Shown here: piece after piece, positions 52,943 through 62,060 of the stretch
Layout of the letters: the number at the start of each line of letters is the position of its first letter
Position numbering within the stretch: the first letter of the stretch is position 1
Source: Emiliania huxleyi CCMP1516
Taxonomy: Eukaryota > Haptophyta > Isochrysidales > Noelaerhabdaceae
Assembly: GCF_000372725.1 (NCBI RefSeq)
Contig: NW_005199203.1
Span: forward strand, 4,593-68,592
DNA: 64,000 nucleotides
Direction of reading: 5' to 3'
The notes under the pieces: generated by a model
What the model saw: the letters and a program-made list of their open reading frames with translations, nothing else
Database searches by the model: none
Told to the model about the DNA's origin: nothing
Program-made: the position numbers and the translations under genes

Positions 52943-54655
52943 TTACAGCATCTTTTCGTAGTCGGCCACCGTCATCGGCGTGGAGAACATGCCATACGAG
53001 CCGCCTACTCACAGCAGGAGGTGTGAGGAGACGCTGGTCACAGCTCGACGGCGCGCAAGCCGTACGAGCCGCCCGTGACCGCCTGCCCCTCCTTGGAGGT
53101 CGTCGCGCACCTGTCGGCACGCCCCCCGGGGGTGAGAAGAGACGCTGCTCGCATGGGCGTGCCCTTGGAGAGGCGGTCGCGCACGCGTCGGTCAGCGTGA
53201 TCACGTTGAAGCCCTACGGAGAGGCAAGCTGTCCTCTGGCGGGGCAGCTGGGGGGGGGGGGGGGGGAGGGCAACCCTCGCGACTCCACGTCGAGTGACAG
53301 GCAGGAGCCCCACGGCATTGAAGGCGTGCGCCGCCCGGTGCGCGTGGGTGAGCGCACCTTTTCGTAGGCGGTGCGCATGGTCGACTCAACGCAGCAGTTG
53401 GTGAGGAACCCGGCCAGCACAACCTACACATCTCCCAGGCTCGGAGGGCTCTGAGAACGCCCCCGGAGGGAGCGGGGAAGTGGCGGCCAGCACAACCGTC
53501 TCGATGCCGTTCGCCTTGAGCTGCGCCTGCTCGCGAGGTGTCGCGGAGGTCTCTCGGAGGTGTCTCGGCAGTGTCTCGGCAGTGTCTCGGAAGTGTCTCG
53601 CGCCTCGAGGTCAGTGCCCGGGAAGGCGTCGAGGCCCCTTTTGTTTTGGACGACGACGTCGCCCGGCTGCGGCTGCATGGACGGGTGGAAGTCGGCGTTC
53701 CAGCTCCCCTCGGTGAAGAGCTTGTCGCCGGCGCATCCCGCGAGGATGCCAAGCCCTGCCCACAGACCAGTGTGATGAAGAAGAATTCTACGTGGCGAAG
53801 AAGAAGCGACGTCCTCCTGGCGCTGCGCGCTGGTCTGTGAGAAGTTGAGGTGCGGGATCCGGAGGCACTGGGGGTGGGGGAGGGGGCTACCCGCGGGCCT
53901 AGATCGTCCGCGCGCGGGCGGGAGGTATGTTGAGGCATGGAACGGTGGTTCAAAAGAGACGGCAGGGAGGACGGCGGTGAGGTGTGTGAGGACACAGACC
54001 TGTTCACAGTCAGAGGCGTGAAGAGACGCGCTCGCAGAAGGAGCAGGATGTGCTGCGAAAGCTTCCCTTGTTCGGGTTGTCGCTCGCGTCCTCCTTGAAG
54101 CTGATCGGTGCGTGGAAGACCTTTGCGCCGGCCGTCCGTGCCTGCGCCGGCCACGGGCGGGAGGAGAGGGCTAGGAGGGAGAGCCGCGACAACCACGGGG
54201 TAAGGGGGCGGAGCAGAGGGCCGCGGGGCGAGAGAGCGTTGCCTCTCGACGCCGCAGGGCGGCGGGCGAGGCGCGGCGGGAGGCGCGGCGTGCAGCGCTT
54301 GCGCGCCTTGCTCGCGAGTGCCGAGCTCTTTTCGAGCATGCCTGTCTCGTCCATGCATTCCTTGACGGCGCCGTGGAGCTTGCCGCCCTCCGTCGTGAAC
54401 TGCGAGCAGGCGGGAGGAGGCGAGGTGGGCGGGAGTGTCCGACCCAGCTTGCGGCAGACAGACGCCCACTTCGTTTTGGTACTCAATGAAGAGGACCGCG
54501 GTCTTCTTGGTGTCCACGGAGGTGCCGCCCTTGGCCTCGGCGGGCGCGAATGTGCGATCAGCGGACATGACTGCGGGCGAGCGGCGAGAGGACACGACCG
54601 GCTGCTGGACGACGAGCGCGGCGACGGCGGCTGTGCACAGAAGTGCAATTGACAT
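52943..54655 (-). CDS. Isochorismatase-family cysteine hydrolase, nine exons
   Basis: Exons 54655-54470, 54399-54307, 54141-54066, 53755-53604, 53526-53497, 53423-53358, 53212-53184, 53110-53073 and 53004-52943 rebuild the fold: KKTAVLFIEYQNE|FTTEGGKL, ARTAGAKVFHAPISF, GDVVVQNKRGLDAFPGTDLE, VVLAGFLTNCCVESTMRTAY with the nucleophile Cys, GFNVITLTDACAT|TSKEGQAV, GGSYGMFSTPMTVADYEKML. The usual active-site Asp is Glu (FIEYQNEF), known in one subgroup. A signal/transit-like leader (MSIALLCTAAVAALVVQQPV) suggests an organelle. The substrate is unknown. Introns 2, 4 and 8 start with GC, intron 3 apparently with GA. Intron 6 is an introner. Introns 5 and 8 are bordered by GGTTGTGCTGGCCG and GGCGGCTCGTAYGGC at both ends. 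Confidence 0.85.
53213..53357 (-). repeat. Introner element family 1, copy C
   Basis: This is intron 6 of the isochorismatase gene, read on the minus strand: GTGCGCTCACCCACGCGCAC, AATGCCGTGGGGCTCCTG, CGACGTGGAGTCGCGAGGGT, ending CTCCGTAG. It is in sense with its gene. No clear flanking duplication beyond AGG. Confidence 0.85.
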
Positions 54656-54704
54656 TTGTCTCGATTTTTTTTCACGCCAACAAGCCATCGGCGGCGAGGG
54701 CGAT

Positions 54705-56053
54705 ACGTATGGTTCTTGCACTTGTGCAAGATTGGGCGTCTTCTGCCGCAGTCCCCTTGATGGGAGGCCCCAGGGTGGGGGCCACCTCGAACCCCCGGCC
54801 AGGGATTCGAGCGGAGGGTGCCCCGGATTCATCTATCCGTTGGGCCCCGGTACATTCATTAGAACTGATCACTTTGCGCAGCAGCCGTCCCTTCGCCGAC
54901 TGGACGGCAGTGCGCTGCGTTGTCGCTCTGTCGTGCACGCTCTCGTGCCTCGTTGTTGTGACACGGGAGTAGAGTCGAGAGGTAGCCCTCGACGAGACGA
55001 CCGGCGCTGCGATGCCAGACCTCACTGCCGCCGAGCTCAGCATTCCGGCCGAGCAGCACCCCGATCCCGCAAAGCCACTGGTGATACCCGTCGACTCAAC
55101 AGTGGTGGGCTCTACCCTGCGCTTCATTCCGTGGTCTGTGGTGGGCAATCCGGCCTTCCTCCAGCTGCCCCCTCCTCCTCCGGGGATGCAACCGTCGTGG
55201 GTCCAGATTCCGCAGTGGGTCGCCATCAGTGCGCTGCTCCCCTTCAGTGAGCCCGAGCCCGCTGTGGCCACCCACTTTGACAGGCTCAGCGTCTTGCGGC
55301 TGGCCGTATTGGCCGCGGCTTGGCGCCGCATCCTCGGCGCCTTGTCCGACCTCGGCGTTTTCAGCACGGTGCACGTGGATGAGGATGCGTTCCGTACGGT
55401 GTGCATCCAGGCTCTGCACTCCCGCCAAATCCCGGTGCCCGAGCTCTATCTGCAGTGGGGCGATTTGGGGTACTCTGAGGCGATCACACCCTTGGGACCA
55501 GCGCCATCTGCAGAAGCAAAGGCCGTCGACTTCTTGCAGTACGCGACAGTCGGGGCTCTTTGCGACCCTACGGCCGACGTCCCGTTCGCAGCCCTGTCTG
55601 ACATGACCCGCTGCTTACGCCAGGGCGCTCGTTGCTCCTCCGTCTCTTTGTATCTTCCATACTGCATTTATCAGAAGACGTATGGTTCTTGCACTTGTGC
55701 AAGATTGGGCGTCTTCTGCCGCAGTCCCCTTGATGGGAGGCCCCAGGGTGGGGGCCACCTCGAACCCCCGGCCAGGGATTCGAGCGGAGGGTGCCCCGGA
55801 TTCATCTATCCGTTGGGCCCCGGTACATTCATTAGAACTGATCACTTTGCGCAGCAGCCGTCCCTTCGCCGACTGGACGGCAGTGCGCTGCGTTGTCGCT
55901 CTGTCGTGCACGCTCTCGTGCCTCGTTGTTGTGACCCACCCTGTCCCACCCGTGTGTGATCAGTGTCTACGGAGGGAGTGTCTTCGGCTCACGCCAGGGC
56001 GCTCGTTGCTCCTCCGTCTCTTTGTATCTTCCATACTGCATTTATCAGAAGAC
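54705..56053 (+). repeat. Nested duplication: 258-bp and 63-bp direct repeats
   Basis: 54705-54962 and 55678-55935 read as identical (258 bp, offset 973), and 55617-55679 and 55991-56053 as identical (63 bp, offset 374). The layout is R1 - ORF - r2 - R1 - short spacer - r2: a tandem duplication in which the second unit has lost the middle. Near-perfect identity means it is recent. The terminal-repeat layout could also come from a small LTR-type element, but no reverse transcriptase or integrase is visible. Confidence 0.9.
55012..55679 (+). CDS. Unknown ORF between the direct repeats
   Basis: MPDLTAAELSIPAEQHPDPA..., with a proline patch (LPPPPPGM), a helical middle (LRLAVLAAAWRRILGALSDL) and AEAKAVDFLQYATVGALCDP. 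No recognised domain. The frame stays open into the downstream repeat, which may add foreign residues. It may be a cellular fragment or part of an element. Confidence 0.4.
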
Positions 56054-56230
56054 TGTGCCGAATTTGGACGCTGTAAACCACGGAGCCGCTAAAGCACTCT
56101 CGAAAGGCAAAGAATTAACCTCCCTGTACCCCGTTGTTCCCGGGTACTCGCTCGCTGCACCACCCCACCAGTCCGGCGAGGGCCCGGCGCGGCGGAGGCG
56201 GCGCGACTGCAGTGCGTAGGGCGTGCTCGT

Positions 56231-57496
56231 ATGCTACTGTCCCTGCCAGCGGTCCCGTCACTCATCGCGGCGCCGCTGCTCCCAGCGACCCGACCTTTGC
56301 GGGCTGGCCCTCTCGCGTCGAGCCACACGGTCGACGAGGAGCAGCAGCAAAGGTCAGAGCTCCACGCGTTGCTCAAGTCGCTCGAACCGTATGCTGAGCA
56401 GCCGCTCGAGGACGCAACGACGCTGCCACCAGCTGCGTACACGAGCACTGCGCTATTTGAGCGCGAGGTCGAGACCATCTTCCGGCCTGGCTGGTTGTGT
56501 GTTGGTCACGTGTGCCAGGTGCGGGAGAAAGGCGACTACGTGACCCTCGACCTGCTCGGCGAGCTCCTCCTCCTCGTGAATGACGGCACGCGGCTGCGCG
56601 TGCTCTCGCGCGTCTGCACTCACCGTTGGGCCCCCGTGGTCGGCGAGGGCCGCGGCACCTGCAAAGCGTTCACCTGCCCGTTCCACTTTTGGAGCTTCCG
56701 ACTCGATGGCTCGTGCATCAAGGCGCCTCTGATGGATGACTCGACCGCTTTCGATGCGATCGAGCACCCTCTTCACGAATATCGTTCCGAGGTTGTGGAC
56801 GGCTTTGTGTACGTCAACCTGGACGGCGCCGCGCCGCCACTCAGCAGTCAGCTTGCGGGCATGAGCCAGCGCCTCGTCAGCTGGCGGCCCGACGAGATGG
56901 AGTCGTACATCGAGCTGACCTACGACTGCCCCTTCAACTGGAAGATTGTCGTGGAGACCTTTATGGAGTGCTACCACCACCTCGGCGCGCATGAGGCCAC
57001 ATTTGAGCCGAACTTCCCAGCCAAGCTCTCGTGGACCGAGGATGCGAGGCCGGCGTGGACGGTCGGCCACGCCAAGCCGCGCCCTGGCCGTGAGGTGTCC
57101 GCCTTCGAGGCAGGGCTGCCCCGCTTCCCCCACCTCGAAACGGAGGCGGAGCGTCAGGCCTTTGCCCTGTACAACGTCTTCCCGTCGCAGCTGCTGCACG
57201 CGATGCCGGACCGGGTCCTCTGGTTCCGGCTGCAGCCGCTCTCGGCGGAACGCACCGTGGTCACCACCTTCTGCCTCGTTCCGCCCGGCACGATGCAGAT
57301 GGAGGACTTTGAGGCGACCCGCGACGAGCAGCGCGAGCTCATGGACAAGATCAACCGCGAGGACATCGCCGTCAACGAGATGCAGCAGGTTGGCGCCCGC
57401 TCAGGCGCCGTCCGGCCCGGCAAGCTCAACTCGAAGCTGGAGAAGGCGCTGTGGCAGCTCAACGCGTTTGTGGCGCGCGCCGTCTGCGCGCACTAA
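56231..57496 (+). CDS. Rieske non-haem iron oxygenase, alpha subunit (choline-monooxygenase-like)
   Basis: A single exon of 421 residues. The Rieske [2Fe-2S] centre is C129-T-H131 ... C149-P-F-H152. The mononuclear iron site is in NWKIVVETFMECYHHLGAH (His249, His254). The N-terminal ~35 residues (MLLSLPAVPSLIAAPLLPAT) may be a plastid or mitochondrial leader. The family uses O2 and reductant to hydroxylate or demethylate small molecules. Choline or another quaternary amine is a guess from overall likeness to plant choline monooxygenase. Intact motifs and full length suggest a working enzyme. Confidence 0.87.
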   Translation: MLLSLPAVPSLIAAPLLPATRPLRAGPLASSHTVDEEQQQRSELHALLKSLEPYAEQPLEDATTLPPAAYTSTALFEREVETIFRPGWLCVGHVCQVREKGDYVTLDLLGELLLLVNDGTRLRVLSRVCTHRWAPVVGEGRGTCKAFTCPFHFWSFRLDGSCIKAPLMDDSTAFDAIEHPLHEYRSEVVDGFVYVNLDGAAPPLSSQLAGMSQRLVSWRPDEMESYIELTYDCPFNWKIVVETFMECYHHLGAHEATFEPNFPAKLSWTEDARPAWTVGHAKPRPGREVSAFEAGLPRFPHLETEAERQAFALYNVFPSQLLHAMPDRVLWFRLQPLSAERTVVTTFCLVPPGTMQMEDFEATRDEQRELMDKINREDIAVNEMQQVGARSGAVRPGKLNSKLEKALWQLNAFVARAVCAH

Positions 57497-57748
57497 CGCG
57501 TCCGCACGGCCGTGTCGAGTCGGAGTCGCGACGTTCCCGTCTCTCCGTCACGGTAGGGATCGATAGGGAGGGAACCCCACCGCGGCACCGGGCTTCCGAG
57601 AGGGGGGGTTGAGCGAGGGCTCCCCGAGGTGTGATATCATGTGCAGTTTTGTGTTGTACGATATCTTGCGCAGGCCGTAGCCGTAGCGGTAGAGGAAGAC
57701 AGCGTGTCTACACTCCGTCTACACTCTCCTCTCGTCGAGAGTGCTCCC

Positions 57749-60046
57749 TCACGTTGTCCTCGGTGTCGGTACTTCAAAGTCGCCCACCGAGGTCGAGGCG
57801 AAAGAGGTTGGCCGCGGCGGCTCCACCGGCTCCACTTCTTTCGGGCAAGAGCGGCGGCAGCTCATGCGAAGCCCATGACGAAGCCCCGTCCCGCTCTGGC
57901 TCAAGGATATGCCGATCGCAAAGGCGGCGGCGACGGCCCAGCACAACCATCCCATGCCAAAATTGTCTACTGTCAACTGGGCGAGCCCCTGGTTTACAGC
58001 CCCCACATCCGTCCAGAGGTGGCTGTCGGCTGACCCGCTAGAGCTGCCGGTTGACACAACCGCCGCGGCACCGCCCGCGCCGCCGGCAGCGCCCGGCAGC
58101 CGGCGGCGATTACGCGGCGCCACCGTTGGCCGCGCCCCCGGCGCCTTTGCTGCGGCCCCATTCGAGGATCGCTCCGCCATCAGGCGCCGGCCGAGAAGAG
58201 CCACCGTGTTCTGCTGTGCCGGCGGTGCCGCCGGCGCCTCTGCTGCAGCCCCATCTGAGGATTGCTCCAGCAAGTTGGCTAACGCGCGCAGCTGGTTGGC
58301 CGTGGTGTACTCCACCCCAAATTGGTCGGTGAGAGGCAGAAAATGGAACTGGGCGGTGGAGTCGGCGCACTGCAAAGCGCCGCTAACAGCCGCAACGTCG
58401 CTGCACCTGAGATAGCGCAGCTCGTCGAAGCTTTCCAACGGGTCGGTTCTGCTCATGTTTTGTACCCAGTAGCTGAGCGGGCCCACGAGGCTTGGCCTCA
58501 CCGGGAAGGCGAGCGGGATGCTCAGCACCTGCACCGCCGCAAAGAGATTCAAGCAGCACATAACTCGCGCGATGCCCTGATCGCGCTGCACCTCGTTGAT
58601 CGACATGACCATCGCGCCGCAGCCCTTTTCGGCATAGCGGTCTCTCAGACGCCGAGCGTCGACCGCTATCGATCCGGGAATCGGCTCGAGGAAACTTGCG
58701 GCCTCCGGGTACGCGATGATGGTCTCGTTTTTGAGATTCTCATTTAAGCAGATCCGTAGACTCGCGTCGACAGCTGCCTGCATCGAGTCGATATACGTGT
58801 TTGTCTCAAAGGAGATGAGGTTTGCGGCGAGATTCGCGATGTACGCGTTGACCAGGAGGAAGAGCAGGATGCTCCATCCCAGCCACAGGGTTGTCTCGCC
58901 TGGCCTATCCCCCTTTGTGCCAGGCAGCCCCACCGTCATGTGCATCACCGCCTGCACAAAGCTCTGTAGCCACACCCGCAGCCACCATGCTACTCTGCTG
59001 CATCGCGAGCCGCGCGCCGGCGGGGCTTCCTCGGACCACTCCCCATCTCGTCGCGGCCCACGCTGCAGCCACATCTCGATGAGCGACATGGCCACGACGA
59101 CGCCAAGGATGGTGACCCACAAGTCCCAACGGAACGGTTCAAAAATCTTAAGAGAGGCCGTGAGGAAATCCGTCTCGACGACGGCGGGGCGCGGCACAAA
59201 GAGGTATACCTTGTCCTGTCGAATCGGGACCGAGAATGAAACGATGTTGGCGCGCTCGGTCGTCACCCAAAAGTCGCTCGCCGCAAAATCAGCAATTCCG
59301 GTGGCGACGTCGATGATGGCTGCGGTCCACGGGCTGTTGTTTATGATCCCCCCAGATCTCGCTCCCCCGCTCACGAAAGTCAGCTGCACGGAGAAAGGAG
59401 TCCTGGCCGCCAGCGCGTGTACGTAGTCGACGTAGGCGCCCACCCACGGCCATGAGTCATCCTCGTACGGCCCCTCGTATTCCGAGACCGGCGCCCCCTC
59501 AACCGCCTTGTAGTGCAGCGGGTAGCTCGAGGTCGGCACGGCAGCCTTCAGAGTCATGCCGTGCCCGTAATTTTCGTTGAGGAACCGTCCAAAGGCGTCG
59601 TAGTCGGTGCCCGGGGAGCAGGTGTCGTATGAATAGAAGAGGCCTTTGACTTTGGGGAAGTTCTGCGTCTCGCGGTAGGTAAGGTTGGAGATCTTGCAGA
59701 GCATCCCGTTCACATAGCACCACTGTTGAGGGCAGAAGTCGGGGACCGGGAGTTCTGGCCGTGGACCACAGTCAGAGCAGTCAGAACCCAAGGTACAGTC
59801 AGAATAAGAAGACCCCTCGCCGCCGTCGTCACACTCACCGTCGTTCGCATAGACACACTCATTTCCACACGGCTCCTGACAGCCCGGGTATTCAAGCTCG
59901 TCCCACGCTCGACAGACGTTGCTGCCGTACTCTTGGCTCGGACGAAAGCCACTCAGAGTAAGCGTGTCCGCCTCGTCGAGCTGTGAGGCCGCATCAATGC
60001 ATGGGCACGCCGGATCAAACGCGAACACGCTCAGGTGAGCAAGCAT
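57749..60046 (-). CDS. Ionotropic-glutamate-receptor-like channel with Cys-rich head
   Basis: A single exon of 765 residues. The Cys-rich N-terminal module (CVYANDGECDDGGEGSSYSD) is shared with the serine protease at 26764. Residues ~120-290 resemble the two-lobed ligand domain (GIADFAASDFWVTTERANIV, FSVPIRQDKVYLF). M1 is at 307-327 (LWVTILGVVVAMSLIEMW). The M3 signature AYIANLAANL (401-410) is the counterpart of SYTANLAAFL. The second lobe follows, then a last helix near 700 (GMGWLCWAVAAAFAIGISL). It is a candidate ligand-gated cation channel at the plasma membrane. The pore loop between M1 and M3 is poorly conserved. No signal peptide is visible, so an upstream exon is likely. Confidence 0.75.
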   Translation of the reverse strand: MLAHLSVFAFDPACPCIDAASQLDEADTLTLSGFRPSQEYGSNVCRAWDELEYPGCQEPCGNECVYANDGECDDGGEGSSYSDCTLGSDCSDCGPRPELPVPDFCPQQWCYVNGMLCKISNLTYRETQNFPKVKGLFYSYDTCSPGTDYDAFGRFLNENYGHGMTLKAAVPTSSYPLHYKAVEGAPVSEYEGPYEDDSWPWVGAYVDYVHALAARTPFSVQLTFVSGGARSGGIINNSPWTAAIIDVATGIADFAASDFWVTTERANIVSFSVPIRQDKVYLFVPRPAVVETDFLTASLKIFEPFRWDLWVTILGVVVAMSLIEMWLQRGPRRDGEWSEEAPPARGSRCSRVAWWLRVWLQSFVQAVMHMTVGLPGTKGDRPGETTLWLGWSILLFLLVNAYIANLAANLISFETNTYIDSMQAAVDASLRICLNENLKNETIIAYPEAASFLEPIPGSIAVDARRLRDRYAEKGCGAMVMSINEVQRDQGIARVMCCLNLFAAVQVLSIPLAFPVRPSLVGPLSYWVQNMSRTDPLESFDELRYLRCSDVAAVSGALQCADSTAQFHFLPLTDQFGVEYTTANQLRALANLLEQSSDGAAAEAPAAPPAQQNTVALLGRRLMAERSSNGAAAKAPGARPTVAPRNRRRLPGAAGGAGGAAAVVSTGSSSGSADSHLWTDVGAVNQGLAQLTVDNFGMGWLCWAVAAAFAIGISLSQSGTGLRHGLRMSCRRSCPKEVEPVEPPRPTSFASTSVGDFEVPTPRTT

Positions 60047-60227
60047 GGCAGCGCATTATGCGGACGGACGTCCCCGCGTACCGGATGGAGAGATAAAAGA
60101 ATTTTGCGAGAAAGAAGTTAGATGTCTGGTCCGAGGAGGGGATCTTTCAACTCGTTATGCCGAGACCGCTTCTCGTTCTTCTTCCGCCGTCTGGGCTGTG
60201 GGGTCGCTGCGTCGCTGCTGTCGCTGC

Positions 60228-61250
60228 TCATGTGCAAGCCGCGAGGTGTGTAGCCAGCCAGATCCAGCTGCGCAACGCGAGCGGAGCGAGCGAAGCGCCA
60301 TGATGAATCTGCCTCGAAGGCGCGTGTGTGTGTGTGTGTGTGTGCCCACCGTGCTCCGCCACTGTGTCACCCTGGAGCGCGGAGAAGGCGGTTTCGCAGT
60401 CGGACTGGTCCGAGAAGCACGCGGGTACGAGCAGCATCGTCTTGGTGCCTCTCGCGTACGTCGTCGAGCCGCGGCTGGTAAGAGACTCGCCCGGCTGCGG
60501 CGCGAACCCCGCCTTGATTTGACCGTGGGTCGCCAGGAGAAACTCGCCGTCGAGCGTAAACCCGTGCACCTCGACTCCGGTCGCGGTGACCAGCGCCCAG
60601 CTGTCGACAGCACGGATGGGTAGCAGCAGGCCGTTTATGAGCCCTTTCGGCCGCTCATCCTCATCCGACTGACGCCGAATGTCGATGGTGCCTTGCCATG
60701 GAATGTCTTCCAGGCACGGGCCTGGCAGCATGCCATACGTGGCCGCCGACCGATCCAGGGTGATGCTGAGGCTGTACGCCTCGCCGAGCTTGCGCGCCTG
60801 CACGAGGCCTCGCAGAGTTTTGAGTCGCTCCACGCACCACGCCTCGTCGCGCGCCTGCCCGCGCGGGTCATTCGCCATTAGGTCCGGATAGTGCCCCGCA
60901 TTCGCCTCGCCCTCGGCGGCGGTGTCAATCGGCAGGATGGTCTCGGGCGGAGAGGGCGAGGGCACAATCGCCCCGGCGTGCCAGATCCCGCTGCTGCACG
61001 TTGCCTCCACCCTGAAGGCGCAGTCCTCGACCCGAGGAGTCGGGCAGTGGAGGTCGTACAAGCAGGACCCGCTATGCGCACAGGCAGAGCCGGTTTTGGG
61101 AGCGGTGGAGGGGCATGCCGGCTCCGACTTGGACTCCGGCTGGGGCACTCGCCGCAGTCCTACACCGTAGCGGGTCAGAGGCACGGCGCAGAGGATAAGG
61201 GCCACTGCGAGCGGGACCCCAAGCCACCGGGATGGCGGCGACGTCTGCAT
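60228..61250 (-). CDS. Unknown membrane-anchored or secreted protein, 3' end uncertain
   Basis: Starts with a basic then hydrophobic anchor (RWLGVPLAVALILCAVPL), then a Cys-containing stretch (CAHSGSCLYDLHCPTPRVED) and a beta-rich region ending GVEVHGFTLDGEFLLATHGQ ... TYARGTKTMLLVPACFSDQS. The last part faintly recalls the region before the zinc site of gametolysin (M11) proteases, but no HExxH follows. The frame then runs into a (GT)n tract near 60330, so an intron probably starts near FSALQ (~60385) and the true C-terminus is not identified. Confidence 0.5.
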   Translation of the reverse strand: MQTSPPSRWLGVPLAVALILCAVPLTRYGVGLRRVPQPESKSEPACPSTAPKTGSACAHSGSCLYDLHCPTPRVEDCAFRVEATCSSGIWHAGAIVPSPSPPETILPIDTAAEGEANAGHYPDLMANDPRGQARDEAWCVERLKTLRGLVQARKLGEAYSLSITLDRSAATYGMLPGPCLEDIPWQGTIDIRRQSDEDERPKGLINGLLLPIRAVDSWALVTATGVEVHGFTLDGEFLLATHGQIKAGFAPQPGESLTSRGSTTYARGTKTMLLVPACFSDQSDCETAFSALQGDTVAEHGGHTHTHTHAPSRQIHHGASLAPLALRSWIWLATHLAACT

Positions 61251-61639
61251 TGCACCCCTCAGCGCCGCCGTAATCTGGGATTTTGCGCCGCCGAGTTCAA
61301 TCGCCTGTCTTCATCAGGGATCGGACTAAACAGATCCGCTGGGAGTCACCCCGTCGTCGTAGACCGACTCCACCCTTCCGTACTACGTGCCTCCCTGTGT
61401 CTGCATGTAGCCTGGGTTGGTTGGGAGAGAGAGATTTTCAGTGTATGTAGCTCATTTTTGAAGACCAACAAGAAATCACGACTCTCACAGAGATTTGGGC
61501 TCGGCAGCTTGTTAGCCCTCAGCCGAAGCTGGGGCCGGTCCCGTAGCCGAGAGAGCCCGCGCCGATGAGTTCGCTCTTGGTTGGTGCCCGTCTCTGTCGT
61601 GCCATCCTGTGCCCCCTTCCTTAGAGAGGCATGTCCCTT

Positions 61640-61760
61640 GCCCATAAATAAATAAATAAAACGGAGACACCAAACAAGGGGTGGGAGAAAGGACATGTCC
61701 CTTGCCCATAAATAAATAAACAAAGAGTCGTAGAATAAATAAATACAACGGACATCCCAA
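61640..61760. repeat. A-rich repeat pair (AAATAAATAAAACGGAGACACC)
   Basis: CATGTCCCTTGCCCATAAAT is duplicated (about 61628 and 61694), each copy followed by AAATAAATAAA. ACGGAGACACCAAACAAGGG then GTGGGAGAAAGGACA follows, similar to 15281-15325, and AACGGACATCCCAAGCTAGG occurs at 61748. Confidence 0.7.
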
Positions 61761-61887
61761 GCTAGGGCTGGGTCGAGGACAGACACGTCCCCACCTTTGC
61801 AGGATTTTGCAAAAGCGAGGGGGGAGGGCGCATCGCCGCGCGGAGAGGGCTGGGCACAGGGTCCAGTGTTGAGCGAGGAGGGAAAAG

Positions 61888-61985
61888 TTCTTTTTCTCGC
61901 GATGTCCACCCCGCCGCTCCCGGCGAAAAAGAAAGAAAGAAAACAGACAACCCAAGGGAGGGATGGGAGGACGGCACGCCGCCCG
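61888..61985 (+). repeat. Dispersed promoter-linked repeat, copy 4
   Basis: TTCTTTTTCTCGCGATGTCC, ACCCCGCCGCTCCCGGCG, AAAAAGAAAGAAAGAAAACA, GACAACCCAAGGGAGGGATG, GGAGGACGGCACGCC. Ends ~75 bases before the SET gene ATG, the same spacing as copy 3 to the ankyrin ATG. Confidence 0.8.
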
Positions 61986-62060
61986 CTCCCGGCGCGCTAG
62001 CTCGCGCGTAGCACCGGATTTCTGTTTTCCACCCCTTCCGGCTCTATCACCACCAAAAAA

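Noticed and set aside
54770-54830. tRNA- or SINE-like words (GGGTTCGAGGTGG on the minus strand)
   Set aside because: Only one weak B-box-like match, no A box or cloverleaf.
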